64,000 bases of DNA, from NCBI GenBank assembly GCA_008729055.1, contig SDUX01000001.1:496001-560000 (forward strand). The letters are read 5' to 3'. The stretch's first letter is position 1. Each line of letters opens with the position of its first letter. Below are positions 46,421 to 57,614 of this stretch, one piece after another. This DNA comes from Pyropia haitanensis (taxonomy: Eukaryota > Rhodophyta > Bangiophyceae > Bangiales > Bangiaceae). The notes below the pieces were generated by a model. It was not told the origin of the DNA, made no database searches, and was given only the letters and a program-made list of their open reading frames with translations. A program made the position numbers and the translations under genes.

Positions 46421-48638
46421 GCGGGGGGGGGGGGGAGGCGTGGCAGCGGACGTGGGACGGTGGGGGGTACCGACGGCCACGGGCGGTCGGGTGGCGCCAG
46501 CGCGGGCACCGCCCGCTGCAGGGGCGGCGCTTGGCGGCGGCAGGGCGTGTCAGCGGGGGGTCAGACGACGGCCGGCAACGTAGAAGCAGTCGCACCCACC
46601 ACGGCGGCGAGGGCGCGCACAGCGGGCGGGCGGGTGTGGGCTGGTGTGGGCCACGCCAGCGCGGCCCGACCAAAACGCAGGGGCGCAAGGGCGGCAACGA
46701 CCCGATGTGGGCGGCGGCGGCGGCGGTCGGGGGGGGGACGCGCCGCGTCTGGCACTCGACAGACCCAAAAACTGGCGCGGTCAGGCAGGCGACGACGGCC
46801 GCCGCGGCACAACCGCCGCGTGGAGGGGAGGGAGAGGGCACCCACACCGCCTTATTCAAACGCCTGCGGCAGCCGGCGCGCGTGCGGGGAGCAGACCGAC
46901 GGTGAGAGCGGCGGCGCCGATCCAGCGCGGCCGGCAGCGCGCGCTGCGGCCAGCCGCTCCCACCCACCCACGCGCGCAGCGCTGGGCCGCCGGCAGGGCA
47001 CGCGGCCTCCACGCTGTGGATCGACGCCCGGCCGCCGCCACCGGTGCACGCGCGCGCCACGGCCGTCGCGCGCCAACGATGTGAGGCAACGCCCGCGGCT
47101 GGGGGCGCGGGTGTGTGTGCTTGTCTGTGCCTGTGTGCTGCCCGCCGGTTGGTCAGTGTGAAGCAAGGGCGCAGCGGCAACGACCGGCCGGGCCTGTTTC
47201 ACGCACTGTTGCCGCGCCATCTCTCTTTCCTTTTTTTTTTTCCACAAATCAGACGGCGTGGCAGCGGGCTCCACTCGGGCGGGCCTCCCGTGACGCCGAC
47301 AGGGCGTGCCGACACAAGCGGGCAGCCTATGGGTGGGCGTTGCCAAGCGTGATCACAACCAGCCGCCTGGCATTTGAGGGGCCCGCTCGCGGCGGCGATG
47401 AAGAGCCCCGCTCGATGGCCTCCGCGGACACCCACGCGCACCGGCTGCTGGCTGGTCTTGTCACGATCACGGCCATGGAATCTGGCTTACCGCCGGCAGG
47501 GGACCGACCCCTCGGTGAAAATCCTCGCTCTCGCCAAGACTCTCATCTCCGGAGATAATGAACATCCGACAATTACCCGCATTGCGGCTCGTCGGAGAGG
47601 TGGAGCTGGCAGCCGCAGGCAACGGCGGGGGGGCACCCCACGTGAGCACCGCGGTGTTGAACCGTCTCACGCCAGAGGTGCCACCCCGCCCCCATCTGCG
47701 GCCGCGTCGTCCCCCTCACCGCTCGCCGCGACCAGCGCGTCAGCCGGTGCCCGCCCCGCGCAGTCCGGCTGCCCACCGGCAGCTCGCGCGGCCTCCTCCC
47801 CCCCTCGTCATCTTCCATCCTTCCCTCCTCTCCCGCGCCCCCCCCCCTCATCCCCCCCCGCCCCCCCCCACCGTACCGTCACGGCGCGTCGGCCACGGCC
47901 ACCACGCACCCCACCCACACCACGGCCGCTACCCCCCCCCCCCATACCACCCACCGCAACACCCCACTCCGGGTTACGGCCCCCCCGGACCCCGCCCCCG
48001 GCACCCGACGGCGCCAGCGCCGCCCCGATGTGCTCGATGGCGGGCGGGGCGGCGGGGGGGGTCGCCGCCGCCGCGCCGGAGCTCGTCGATGGTCTCGCCG
48101 TCGCGGCGGCCGCCCCGCTGGGGACGCCCGCTCGGGAGGAGGAGGTCGCCGCAACAGCCGCGGTGGTGGGGGCGGTGGAGCGGCTGGCGGCCGTGTCGCC
48201 GGCGGTGACGGCGGCCGAGGCAGCCGCCGCGGAGCTCCCGACGCTCGTCGCCCACCCGCCGGCGCGCCGGGGGGGGGGGGGCGGGGGGGGGGGGGGGGGG
48301 GGGGGAATGTGAGACGCGGCCGGGGAAGGGCGCCGCCAAGGGGGGGGGGGGGCGTGCCGGGCTCCTCAGCGCTGCGAGGGCGCGGCGAGCGCAAAGACGA
48401 TGGGAAAGACGGCCGAGAGCGGATCTGTGCACGCCCTCCCCCCCCCCCAATGGCCAGAACCAGCGATTACCTTGGTGCAGACAATGCCAGCAGACCAGCC
48501 TACGCGGGAGCCTCGTGGCACCGTGAAGTCGGCTCGTCGCACTTGTTGGACACCCGCCACGCCCCGGGCTCCACAGCGGGACTTGAGGGGTCATGTTCCG
48601 ATGTACGGACAAATTCTTTGCTAATATGAACTTGAATC

Positions 48639-48682
48639 AGCTGGTCCCCTGACGCTTAGAGGCCAGATCCCAGGGGACCAGG
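48639..48682. other. Hairpin-forming inverted repeat just outside the transposon pair
   Basis: CTGGTCCCCTG and CAGGGGACCAG form 11-bp arms around a ~22-base loop. TGGTCCCCT occurs again in direct orientation on the far side of the transposon pair at about 59045. The copy on the right suggests that the target itself lay inside an older palindromic element. Confidence 0.55.
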
Positions 48683-48727
48683 GGGGGGGCCGATTCCAAG
48701 CAATCCAGGGGGGGGGCCGATTCCAAG
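48681..48727. repeat. Direct repeat at the insertion target
   Basis: The segment G9-CCGATTCCAAG-CAATCCA occurs, then G9-CCGATTCCAAG again, where the element begins. The interrupted second unit continues as ATTCCAAG-CAATCCAG9 at 59021-59044 beyond the right end. The pre-insertion site was therefore two ~27-bp direct repeats. Confidence 0.75.
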
Positions 48728-49089
48728 GGCTCCCGTCCCATGCACACACGAGGGACCGGTTTCATCCCACCAATAGATTTCGAGGTGGAGACGATCCGTG
48801 GTGTAACTGATGGATGGGAGCGCAAGCGCTCGACCGTTCTCAGCCGCAGCCTGTATGTAGCGGCGCACAGCGCTCGGGCTCCAAACAGCATCAGCCAACA
48901 GAACCCTTGGGATACACGACTTACAGCTCCCTTGCAGCGTTGTCAAGCTTTCTGAAAGATGGCATGGAAGCTGAACACGTTGCTGACGCACGGTGCTTTC
49001 TTGAAAGTCAAGACTCTTTAGTAGCAACACAAGCAGACGACTGCTGTTGCGCACTTGTCGTGACAGATGGTCAACTCTTTGAGAACTTG

Positions 49090-50625
49090 GCCTGCCGGCT
49101 GGCGGCGCCGCCCCCCCCCCCACGACGGCGGCATGTTGTCGCTGATGGCGGCGGCGCCTGCCAGCTGGCGGCGGTGCACCCCCCCCCCCGACGGCGGCGT
49201 ATTGCTGGTGTTGGCGGCGGCGGCTACCGGCTGGCGGCCGTGCTCCCCCCCCCGCCGACGGCGCCAAGATGTCGCTGTTGGCGGCGGCGCCTGCCAGCTG
49301 CCGGCGGTGCCCCCCCCCCGCCGACGGCGGCATGTTGTCGCTGATGGCGGCGGCGCCTGCCAGCTGGCGGCGGTGCACCTCCCCCCCCGACGGCGGCGTA
49401 TTGCTGGTGTTGGCGGCGGCGGCTACCGGCTGGCGGCTGTGCTCCCCCCCCCGCCGACGGCGCCAAGATGTCCCTGTTGGCGGCGGCGCCTGCCAGCTGG
49501 CGGCGGTGCCCCCCCCTCCCCGACGGCGACGTGTTGCTGGTGTTGACGGCGGCGGCTGCCGGCTGGCGGCGGTGCGCCCCGCCCCCCGACGGCGGCAAGT
49601 TGTCGCTGTTGGCGGCGCCCACCGGCTGGCACCACCGCTACCCCCCCGACGGCGGCAAGTTGTCGCCGTGGGCGGCGGCCGCTCGCTGGCGGTGCTGCGC
49701 CCCCCCTCACGGCGGCAAGTCGTCGCCGTGGGCGGCGGCCGCTCGCTGGCGTCGCTGCCCCCCCCCCGACGGCGGCAAGTTGTCGCCGTGGGCGGTGCCC
49801 GCCGGCTGGCGGCACTGCCCTCCCCCCCGACGGCGGCAACTTGTCGCTGTTGGCGGCGCCCGCCGGCTGGCACCACCGCCACCCCCCCGACGGCGGCAAC
49901 TTGTCGCTGTTGGCGGCGCCCGCCGGCTGGCACCACCGCCACCCCCCCGACGGCCGCAAGTTGTTGTCGTGGGCGGCGGCCGCCGGCTGGCGGTGCTACC
50001 CCCCCCCAGACGGTGGCAAGTCGTCGCCGTGGGCGGCGGCCGCTGGCTGGCGGTCCTGCCCCCCCCCGACGGCGGCAACTTGTCGCTGTTGGCGGCGCCC
50101 GCCGGCTGGCACCGCCGCCCCCCCCCGACGGCCGCAAGTTGTCGCCGTGGGCAGCGGCCGCTGGCTGGCGGTGCTGCCCCCCCCCCGACGGCGGCAACTT
50201 GTCGCTGTTGGCGGCGGCCGCTCGCTGGCGGTGCTGCCCCCCCCCCGACGGTGGCAAGTTGTCGCCGTGGGCGGTGGTCGCCGGCTGATGCGCCGCCTCT
50301 GCTGATGTTGGCGGCATGTTGCTGCTGCTGGCGTCGGCGCTTGTTTTTTTTTTTCCTGTCTGGGCGCATCCTGTTTGCAGGCGGCGCCCCCCGTCCCCCG
50401 ACGGCGGCAAGTCGTCGCCGTTGGCGGTGCCCGCCGGCTGGCACCACCGCCACCCCCCCGACGGCGGCAACATGTCGCCGTTGGCGGTGGTCGCCGGCTG
50501 GCGTCGCCGCCCCCCTCCCGACGGCGGCAAGTTGTCGCCGTGGGCGGCGGCCGCTGGCTGGGGGCACTGCCCCCCCCCGACGGCGGCAAGTTGTCGCCGT
50601 GGGCGGTGGTCGCCGGCTGATGCGC
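49090..50625. repeat. ~60-bp minisatellite, transposon copy 1
   Basis: About 23 units, mostly 60 bp (variants 65-67 bp at the left end, where a three-unit higher-order period of ~200 bp is visible), interrupted at about 50290-50385 by a T-tract segment that is repeated again at 50626-50695. Each unit has a C run followed by GACGGCGGCAA-TTGTCGCCGT, an imperfect 10-bp-arm inverted repeat. Confidence 0.9.
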
Positions 50626-50992
50626 CGCCTCTGCTGAGGTTCGCGGCATGTTGCTGCTGCTGGCGTCGGCGGTTTTTTTTTTTTTTTTCCTATCTCTTTG
50701 CCGGTCACTACGCTCATATACGGCGCTGCTCGCACCGGCTCTCTCCTCGGTCCCCCGCCCGCGCACACACACACACACACCTATCTCGGTGCCCCGCGTG
50801 CAGGGCAGACCCACACCACACTACAGCCTCAGCTCGCCCGTCCTCGCGTCCGTCCTTGCCCGGCCTCGCCGTGTAGCCAGCGCGCTGCCCCCGTGCCCCC
50901 GCCGTCAGTGGCGGTACGCCACTCGCCGACCGCCAAGGTGCCCGCCGGCTTGATCCGCTCCGCTCAATCCGCACCCCCCAGTGCCGCCCGTT

Positions 50993-51213
50993 GATTGGCC
51001 AGATCGATGGCAACACATTTACCATTGGCCAGATTGATGGCAACACTTTTACCATTAACCAGATCGATGGCAACACTTTTACCATTGGCCAGATCGATGG
51101 CAACACTTTTACCATTGGCCAGATCGATGGCAACACTTTTACCATTGGCCAGATCGATGGCAACACTTTTACCATTGGCCAGATCGATGGCAACACTTTT
51201 ACCATTGGCCAGT
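50993..51213. repeat. 30-bp minisatellite, transposon copy 1
   Basis: Seven tandem 30-bp units of the form AGATCGATGGCAACACTTTT + ACCATTGGCC with only four substitutions among them. The unit contains ATCGAT and TTGGCCA...TGGCAA, a short inverted repeat. It is open in one frame as the decapeptide IGQIDGNTFT, but there is no sign this is expressed. Confidence 0.95.
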
Positions 51214-51499
51214 CGCGTGCCGCACCGTCAACCGCCCCCGGCGTGGCGCCCGCGCCATAGACTGGCATGGCCCCGCCACCCAACGGGGCGCCCCGCCCCG
51301 CCCGGCCCCCAGGGCTGCCCTAGTGCCCCACACCAAGCGGGGCCGACGTAGGGTAAGCCCCGTCTGTAGCGGCCCCGCCTACGGGCGTCCCGCCGTGGTC
51401 GGCGGCATCGTCCGCGTCGTCCGCGCTGCGCGTAGCACCGCCCACGTCCGCTGACACCCCAGCGTCGGGGGGGGCAGATGCAGTGCCCTGCGCGCCCGC

Positions 51500-52375
51500 C
51501 AACAACCACCACCGCCACCGTGTCGAGGTGGTGGTGCGCGGGGCGGGCACACCCCCCACTCGCCGCCACCCCCAACCCACCCACCACCACCACCTGGGTG
51601 CGGCGGCGTGTGGGGGGAGCTGGTCTCCCGCCGCCCCACCACCACCACTGCCACCATGTCGGGTTGGTGGTGTGGAGGGTGGGCGCAGTGGCCTCTCGCC
51701 GCCACCCGCCGCCCAGCCACCACCACCAGCTGGGTGCGGCGGCGTCCGGGGGGAGCTGGTCTCCCGCCGCACCACCACCACCACTGCCACCGTGCCGGGT
51801 TGGTGGTGCACCGGGCGGGCACACCCCCCGATCGCCGCCACCCCCCACCCACCCACCACCACCAGCTCTGCGGGGCGGCGTGCGCGGGGGCTCGGCCTGG
51901 CGCCGCCCCACAACCACCACTGCCACCGTGTCGAGGTGGTGGTGTGGAAAGTGGGCGCAGTGGTCTCTCGCCGCCACCCCCCACTCACGCACCACCACCA
52001 GCTGGGTGCGGCGGCGTGCGCGGGGGAGTTTGTTAGGGGCCGCTCTACCACCACCACTGCCACCGTGTCGGGGTGGTGGTGTGGACGGCGGGCACAATCC
52101 CCCCTCGCCGCAACACCCCACCCACCCACCACCACCAGCTGGGCGCGGCGGCGTGCGCGGGGGCTCGGCCTGGCGCCGCCCCACCACCACCGCTGCCACC
52201 GTGTCGGGGTGGTGGTGTCGAGGGCGGGCACAAGCCCCACTCGCCGCCTCCCCCCACCCACCCACCGACCATCTGCAGCTGGGTGCGGCGGTGTGTGGGG
52301 GGAGTTGGCTTCCCGCCGCACCACCACCACCACTGCCACCGTGTCGGGCACCTCCCCCACTCGCCGACACCCCGC
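51500..52375. repeat. 135-bp minisatellite, transposon copy 1
   Basis: About seven units. The anchor CTGCCACCGTGTCG recurs near 51515, 51650, 51785, 51920, 52055, 52194 and 52333. Each unit has CCACCACCA upstream and GTGGTGGTG downstream of the anchor, forming 8-9-bp arms. The last unit is truncated. Confidence 0.9.
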
Positions 52376-52463
52376 ACCCACCCACCACCATCAGCTGGGC
52401 GCGGCGGCGCGTGGAAGCAGCTGGCCTCCCCCCGCATGCAAGCGCCTAGGGACGATCTCCACC

Positions 52464-53120
52464 ATGCCGCACGCGTGGTGCATATGCGCACCGATCTCCG
52501 CCGCTATCGATCGCTGTCCTTGCTGTTCATGTGCACTGAGTGCAGGAACCCCACCACTGACACAATTCGACCCCGACCTAGGACACTTGACTACCACGTG
52601 CCCCCTGACGCCACCTGCGACAAAAAGTGCGACACGGGCACACAGTGATGCACAGTCGAGTCGCAAGAATAGCCGGCTGCCTACGTATCTCTCCACCGCT
52701 CCCCGCTCGCTCACCTCTGGCAGCAACCCTAATCACTACCCCAGACAGTCGTTCCCTCCCCTCCAAAGCGGGCCCATCCAGTCGCCGTGGAGCAAGCCCA
52801 CTCGCGCGAGTACTCGCAGCGACGCGACAGCTGCAAAACGCAACGAGAGCGCAATGACGGCACACGAGAGGGTAATACGTGTACACGCGGGACGAGAAGT
52901 CGTGACACTCGCGGCGCGCACGAGCCACGGCCTCTGGCAGCAGGAAACGACGGAAACGCGTGCCTCGCAAGCGAAGTGCGCAATTAATGAAATAAGAGAA
53001 CAAATTAAAAATAAACTTGACAAGGAAGATAAATGGCTCCTGACGAATATGATGAGAACGCACACTATAAGCTATAGCGGAAACGAATGCAACGTGTACA
53101 CATTGTGTAGCAATCAATAG
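52464..53120 (+). CDS. Unknown 218-codon frame inside transposon copy 1
   Basis: Starts at ATG 52464; upstream the frame stays open through the 135-bp repeats. The N-terminal part is Cys-rich (CICAPIS, CPCCSC), the middle Ser/Thr/Pro-rich, and the C-terminus charged and helix-like (AINEIREQIKNKLDKEDKW). Identical in the second copy. A 206-codon frame overlaps on the opposite strand (52578-53198). Neither matches a transposase that I know. The charged C-terminus makes the + strand frame the better candidate, but it may be non-coding. Confidence 0.25.
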   Translation: MPHAWCICAPISAAIDRCPCCSCALSAGTPPLTQFDPDLGHLTTTCPLTPPATKSATRAHSDAQSSRKNSRLPTYLSTAPRSLTSGSNPNHYPRQSFPPLQSGPIQSPWSKPTRASTRSDATAAKRNESAMTAHERVIRVHAGREVVTLAARTSHGLWQQETTETRASQAKCAINEIREQIKNKLDKEDKWLLTNMMRTHTISYSGNECNVYTLCSNQ

Positions 53121-53869
53121 CGGCAGACAAGAAGACGAATTGGAACCAGGCGACCGTCGCACTAGCACAGGCCAGTTCTGCCAAGAGGAAGCCGCCACCA
53201 GTCACATATCCGCTCTCAGCGTGACTGTGTATTCCTTGTAGAAGCCGTCAAGGCTGACTTGATTAAGTGTGAATGGTGCCAGTCTCGAGGTCGGCGCACT
53301 ACCGCCAGATTGGCCTGCTCACGACCGCCGCACTCGAAAGCTAATCAAGCCAGCAATGGCTTCGGAGCTGTGGCCAGGCCATCTTGAATACACGATGAAC
53401 GGTTGGAGTCTTGTTGTTTGCTGATTGGTAAGGTACAGGAACGCGCGGTTCTTCACAGTCATCATTGCCGCTGCGTACAATCATCGCGTCCATCCCCTTG
53501 CGAGTGATATCCAACGAGTCTCTGAGACAGTCGGAAAGCCGCTGACGCAATCAAAAAGGGCACTTCAATCGGTCTCGCCCCCATCAGGGACGCAAATGTA
53601 AACCGTAGCTGGATCGCCCTTATTCAACGGCTGATTTATCGCTAATCACGTAATAAACGAGTTGTTTGCTTCGTTTTGCATCGTTTAAGTACACAAATAG
53701 CGGTATCTAGGGGAAATAGCAAAAATTAGAGGAAATTTAAGAAACATTAGTAAAAGTTATGAAACACAAGAAAAGATTAGGTAAATGTGAACTTTCTCGG
53801 CGTGTCAATCAAGTTTCAAAACAGACCCAATTCAAAAAAAAATTCTCGTGTGTGCATGGGACGGGAGCC

Positions 53870-53875
53870 TCCAAG
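53870..53875. other. 6-bp spacer TCCAAG at the transposon-transposon junction
   Basis: Abutting inverted repeats ...GGGAGCC and GGCTCCC... are separated by TCCAAG, the last six bases of the 8-bp flanking repeat ATTCCAAG. The junction is a near-perfect 56-bp palindrome. Confidence 0.95.
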
Positions 53876-54237
53876 GGCTCCCGTCCCATGCACACACGAG
53901 GGACCGGTTTCATCCCACCAATAGATTTCGAGGTGGAGACGATCCGTGGTGTAACTGATGGATGGGAGCGCAAGCGCTCGACCGTTCTCAGCCGCAGCCT
54001 GTATGTAGCGGCGCACAGCGCTCGGGCTCCAAACAGCATCAGCCAACAGAACCCTTGGGATACACGACTTACAGCTCCCTTGCAGCGTTGTCAAGCTTTC
54101 TGAAAGATGGCATGGAAGCTGAACACGTTGCTGACGCACGGTGCTTTCTTGAAAGTCAAGACTCTTTAGTAGCAACACAAGCAGACGACTGCTGTTGCGC
54201 ACTTGTCGTGACAGATGGTCAACTCTTTGAGAACTTG

Positions 54238-55776
54238 GCCTGCCGGCTGGCGGCGCCGCCCCCCCCCCCCACGACGGCGGCATGTTGTCGCTGATGGCGG
54301 CGGCGCCTGCCAGCTGGCGGCGGTGCACCCCCCCCCCCGACGGCGGCGTATTGCTGGTGTTGGCGGCGGCGGCTACCGGCTGGCGGCCGTGCTCCCCCCC
54401 CCGCCGACGGCGCCAAGATGTCGCTGTTGGCGGCGGCGCCTGCCAGCTGCCGGCGGTGCCCCCCCCCCCGCCGACGGCGGCATGTTGTCGCTGATGGCGG
54501 CGGCGCCTGCCAGCTGGCGGCGGTGCACCTCCCCCCCCGACGGCGGCGTATTGCTGGTGTTGGCGGCGGCGGCTACCGGCTGGCGGCTGTGCTCCCCCCC
54601 CCGCCGACGGCGCCAAGATGTCCCTGTTGGCGGCGGCGCCTGCCAGCTGGCGGCGGTGCCCCCCCCTCCCCGACGGCGACGTGTTGCTGGTGTTGACGGC
54701 GGCGGCTGCCGGCTGGCGGCGGTGCGCCCCGCCCCCCGACGGCGGCAAGTTGTCGCTGTTGGCGGCGCCCACCGGCTGGCACCACCGCTACCCCCCCGAC
54801 GGCGGCAAGTTGTCGCCGTGGGCGGCGGCCGCTCGCTGGCGGTGCTGCGCCCCCCCTCACGGCGGCAAGTCGTCGCCGTGGGCGGCGGCCGCTCGCTGGC
54901 GTCGCTGCCCCCCCCCCGACGGCGGCAAGTTGTCGCCGTGGGCGGTGCCCGCCGGCTGGCGGCACTGCCCTCCCCCCCGACGGCGGCAACTTGTCGCTGT
55001 TGGCGGCGCCCGCCGGCTGGCACCACCGCCACCCCCCCGACGGCGGCAACTTGTCGCTGTTGGCGGCGCCCGCCGGCTGGCACCACCGCCACCCCCCCGA
55101 CGGCCGCAAGTTGTTGTCGTGGGCGGCGGCCGCCGGCTGGCGGTGCTACCCCCCCCCAGACGGTGGCAAGTCGTCGCCGTGGGCGGCGGCCGCTGGCTGG
55201 CGGTCCTGCCCCCCCCCGACGGCGGCAACTTGTCGCTGTTGGCGGCGCCCGCCGGCTGGCACCGCCGCCCCCCCCCCGACGGCCGCAAGTTGTCGCCGTG
55301 GGCAGCGGCCGCTGGCTGGCGGTGCTGCCCCCCCCCCGACGGCGGCAACTTGTCGCTGTTGGCGGCGGCCGCTCGCTGGCGGTGCTGCCCCCCCCCCGAC
55401 GGTGGCAAGTTGTCGCCGTGGGCGGTGGTCGCCGGCTGATGCGCCGCCTCTGCTGATGTTGGCGGCATGTTGCTGCTGCTGGCGTCGGCGCTTGTTTTTT
55501 TTTTTCCTGTCTGGGCGCATCCTGTTTGCAGGCGGCGCCCCCCGTCCCCCGACGGCGGCAAGTCGTCGCCGTTGGCGGTGCCCGCCGGCTGGCACCACCG
55601 CCACCCCCCCGACGGCGGCAACATGTCGCCGTTGGCGGTGGTCGCCGGCTGGCGTCGCCGCCCCCCTCCCGACGGCGGCAAGTTGTCGCCGTGGGCGGCG
55701 GCCGCTGGCTGGGGGCACTGCCCCCCCCCGACGGCGGCAAGTTGTCGCCGTGGGCGGTGGTCGCCGGCTGATGCGC
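54238..55776. repeat. ~60-bp minisatellite, transposon copy 2
   Basis: Same array as in copy 1, unit for unit, apart from single-base changes in three C runs. Equal unit number in both copies shows that the duplication is too recent for the array to have drifted. Confidence 0.9.
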
Positions 55777-56143
55777 CGCCTCTGCTGAGGTTCGCGGCAT
55801 GTTGCTGCTGCTGGCGTCGGCGGTTTTTTTTTTTTTTTTCCTATCTCTTTGCCGGTCACTACGCTCATATACGGCGCTGCTCGCACCGGCTCTCTCCTCG
55901 GTCCCCCGCCCGCGCACACACACACACACACCTATCTCGGTGCCCCGCGTGCAGGGCAGACCCACACCACACTACAGCCTCAGCTCGCCCGTCCTCGCGT
56001 CCGTCCTTGCCCGGCCTCGCCGTGTAGCCAGCGCGCTGCCCCCGTGCCCCCGCCGTCAGTGGCGGTACGCCACTCGCCGACCGCCAAGGTGCCCGCCGGC
56101 TTGATCCGCTCCGCTCAATCCGCACCCCCCAGTGCCGCCCGTT

Positions 56144-56364
56144 GATTGGCCAGATCGATGGCAACACATTTACCATTGGCCAGATTGATGGCAACACTTT
56201 TACCATTAACCAGATCGATGGCAACACTTTTACCATTGGCCAGATCGATGGCAACACTTTTACCATTGGCCAGATCGATGGCAACACTTTTACCATTGGC
56301 CAGATCGATGGCAACACTTTTACCATTGGCCAGATCGATGGCAACACTTTTACCATTGGCCAGT
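56144..56364. repeat. 30-bp minisatellite, transposon copy 2
   Basis: Seven units, with the same variant units in the same order as copy 1. Confidence 0.95.
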
Positions 56365-56650
56365 CGCGTGCCGCACCGTCAACCGCCCCCGGCGTGGCGC
56401 CCGCGCCATAGACTGGCATGGCCCCGCCACCCAACGGGGCGCCCCGCCCCGCCCGGCCCCCAGGGCTGCCCTAGTGCCCCACACCAAGCGGGGCCGACGT
56501 AGGGTAAGCCCCGTCTGTAGCGGCCCCGCCTACGGGCGTCCCGCCGTGGTCGGCGGCATCGTCCGCGTCGTCCGCGCTGCGCGTAGCACCGCCCACGTCC
56601 GCTGACACCCCAGCGTCGGGGGGGGCAGATGCAGTGCCCTGCGCGCCCGC

Positions 56651-57526
56651 CAACAACCACCACCGCCACCGTGTCGAGGTGGTGGTGCGCGGGGCGGGCA
56701 CACCCCCCACTCGCCGCCACCCCCAACCCACCCACCACCACCACCTGGGTGCGGCGGCGTGTGGGGGGAGCTGGTCTCCCGCCGCCCCACCACCACCACT
56801 GCCACCATGTCGGGTTGGTGGTGTGGAGGGTGGGCGCAGTGGCCTCTCGCCGCCACCCGCCGCCCAGCCACCACCACCAGCTGGGTGCGGCGGCGTCCGG
56901 GGGGAGCTGGTCTCCCGCCGCACCACCACCACCACTGCCACCGTGCCGGGTTGGTGGTGCACCGGGCGGGCACACCCCCCGATCGCCGCCACCCCCCACC
57001 CACCCACCACCACCAGCTCTGCGGGGCGGCGTGCGCGGGGGCTCGGCCTGGCGCCGCCCCACAACCACCACTGCCACCGTGTCGAGGTGGTGGTGTGGAA
57101 AGTGGGCGCAGTGGTCTCTCGCCGCCACCCCCCACTCACGCACCACCACCAGCTGGGTGCGGCGGCGTGCGCGGGGGAGTTTGTTAGGGGCCGCTCTACC
57201 ACCACCACTGCCACCGTGTCGGGGTGGTGGTGTGGACGGCGGGCACAATCCCCCCTCGCCGCAACACCCCACCCACCCACCACCACCAGCTGGGCGCGGC
57301 GGCGTGCGCGGGGGCTCGGCCTGGCGCCGCCCCACCACCACCGCTGCCACCGTGTCGGGGTGGTGGTGTCGAGGGCGGGCACAAGCCCCACTCGCCGCCT
57401 CCCCCCACCCACCCACCGACCATCTGCAGCTGGGTGCGGCGGTGTGTGGGGGGAGTTGGCTTCCCGCCGCACCACCACCACCACTGCCACCGTGTCGGGC
57501 ACCTCCCCCACTCGCCGACACCCCGC
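56651..57526. repeat. 135-bp minisatellite, transposon copy 2
   Basis: Same seven units and truncation as copy 1. Confidence 0.9.
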
Positions 57527-57614
57527 ACCCACCCACCACCATCAGCTGGGCGCGGCGGCGCGTGGAAGCAGCTGGCCTCCCCCCGCATGCAAGCGCCTAG
57601 GGACGATCTCCACC

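Larger units (their letters stand above)
46421..48727. other. Intergenic region between the disordered-protein gene and the transposon pair
   Basis: No conserved gene recognised. It includes a T run (47230-47240), C-rich tracts (47840-47945), a short frame at 48028-48312 with a helical Ala/Glu stretch that I could not assign, and long G runs at 48271-48305. Its last 90 bp carry the duplicated target sequence of the transposon. Confidence 0.45.
48728..53869. mobile_element. Unclassified TIR DNA transposon, copy 1 of a tandem dimer
   Basis: 5,142 bp. Perfect 25-bp terminal inverted repeats lie at 48728-48752 and 53845-53869, starting GGCTCCCGTCCCATGC. Left flank ATTCCAAG (48720-48727). Layout: unique left arm (48753-49085), ~60-bp minisatellite, poly-T tracts, a short (CA)n, a 30-bp minisatellite, a 135-bp minisatellite, a unique segment with a 218-codon frame, and an AT-rich right arm (52960-53844) unlike the GC-rich host. 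No transposase motif recognised; a minus-strand frame reads from the minisatellite through the left arm but has no known domain. An 8-bp target duplication fits hAT, P, KDZ and Novosib superfamilies; the termini alone do not decide. Probably non-autonomous. Confidence 0.85.

Noticed and set aside
48028..48312. 95-codon + strand frame with a helical Ala/Glu segment, faintly like the start of a plastid-lipid-associated (fibrillin) protein
   Set aside because: The similarity is compositional only, the frame ends in a poly-G run, and no lipocalin-like core follows in any frame.
48656..50530. 624-codon minus-strand frame across the 60-bp repeats and left transposon arm
   Set aside because: Open because the repeat lacks stops in several frames. 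The C-terminal non-repeat part (for example LADAVWSPSAVRRYIQAAAE) looks protein-like, but it runs through the terminal inverted repeat into the flank and is interrupted in the other copy by a C-run change.
50993..51213. 30-bp direct repeats resembling a CRISPR array
   Set aside because: Units are contiguous with no spacers and the genome is eukaryotic.
50991..51260. 89-codon frame of IGQIDGNTFT decapeptides
   Set aside because: A 30-bp tandem array is automatically open in a stop-free frame. There is no signal, leader or unique domain; treated as a minisatellite.
52578..53198. 206-codon minus-strand frame in the transposon, and its counterpart in copy 2
   Set aside because: Antisense to the slightly better + strand candidate and without motif. 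Both remain unproven.
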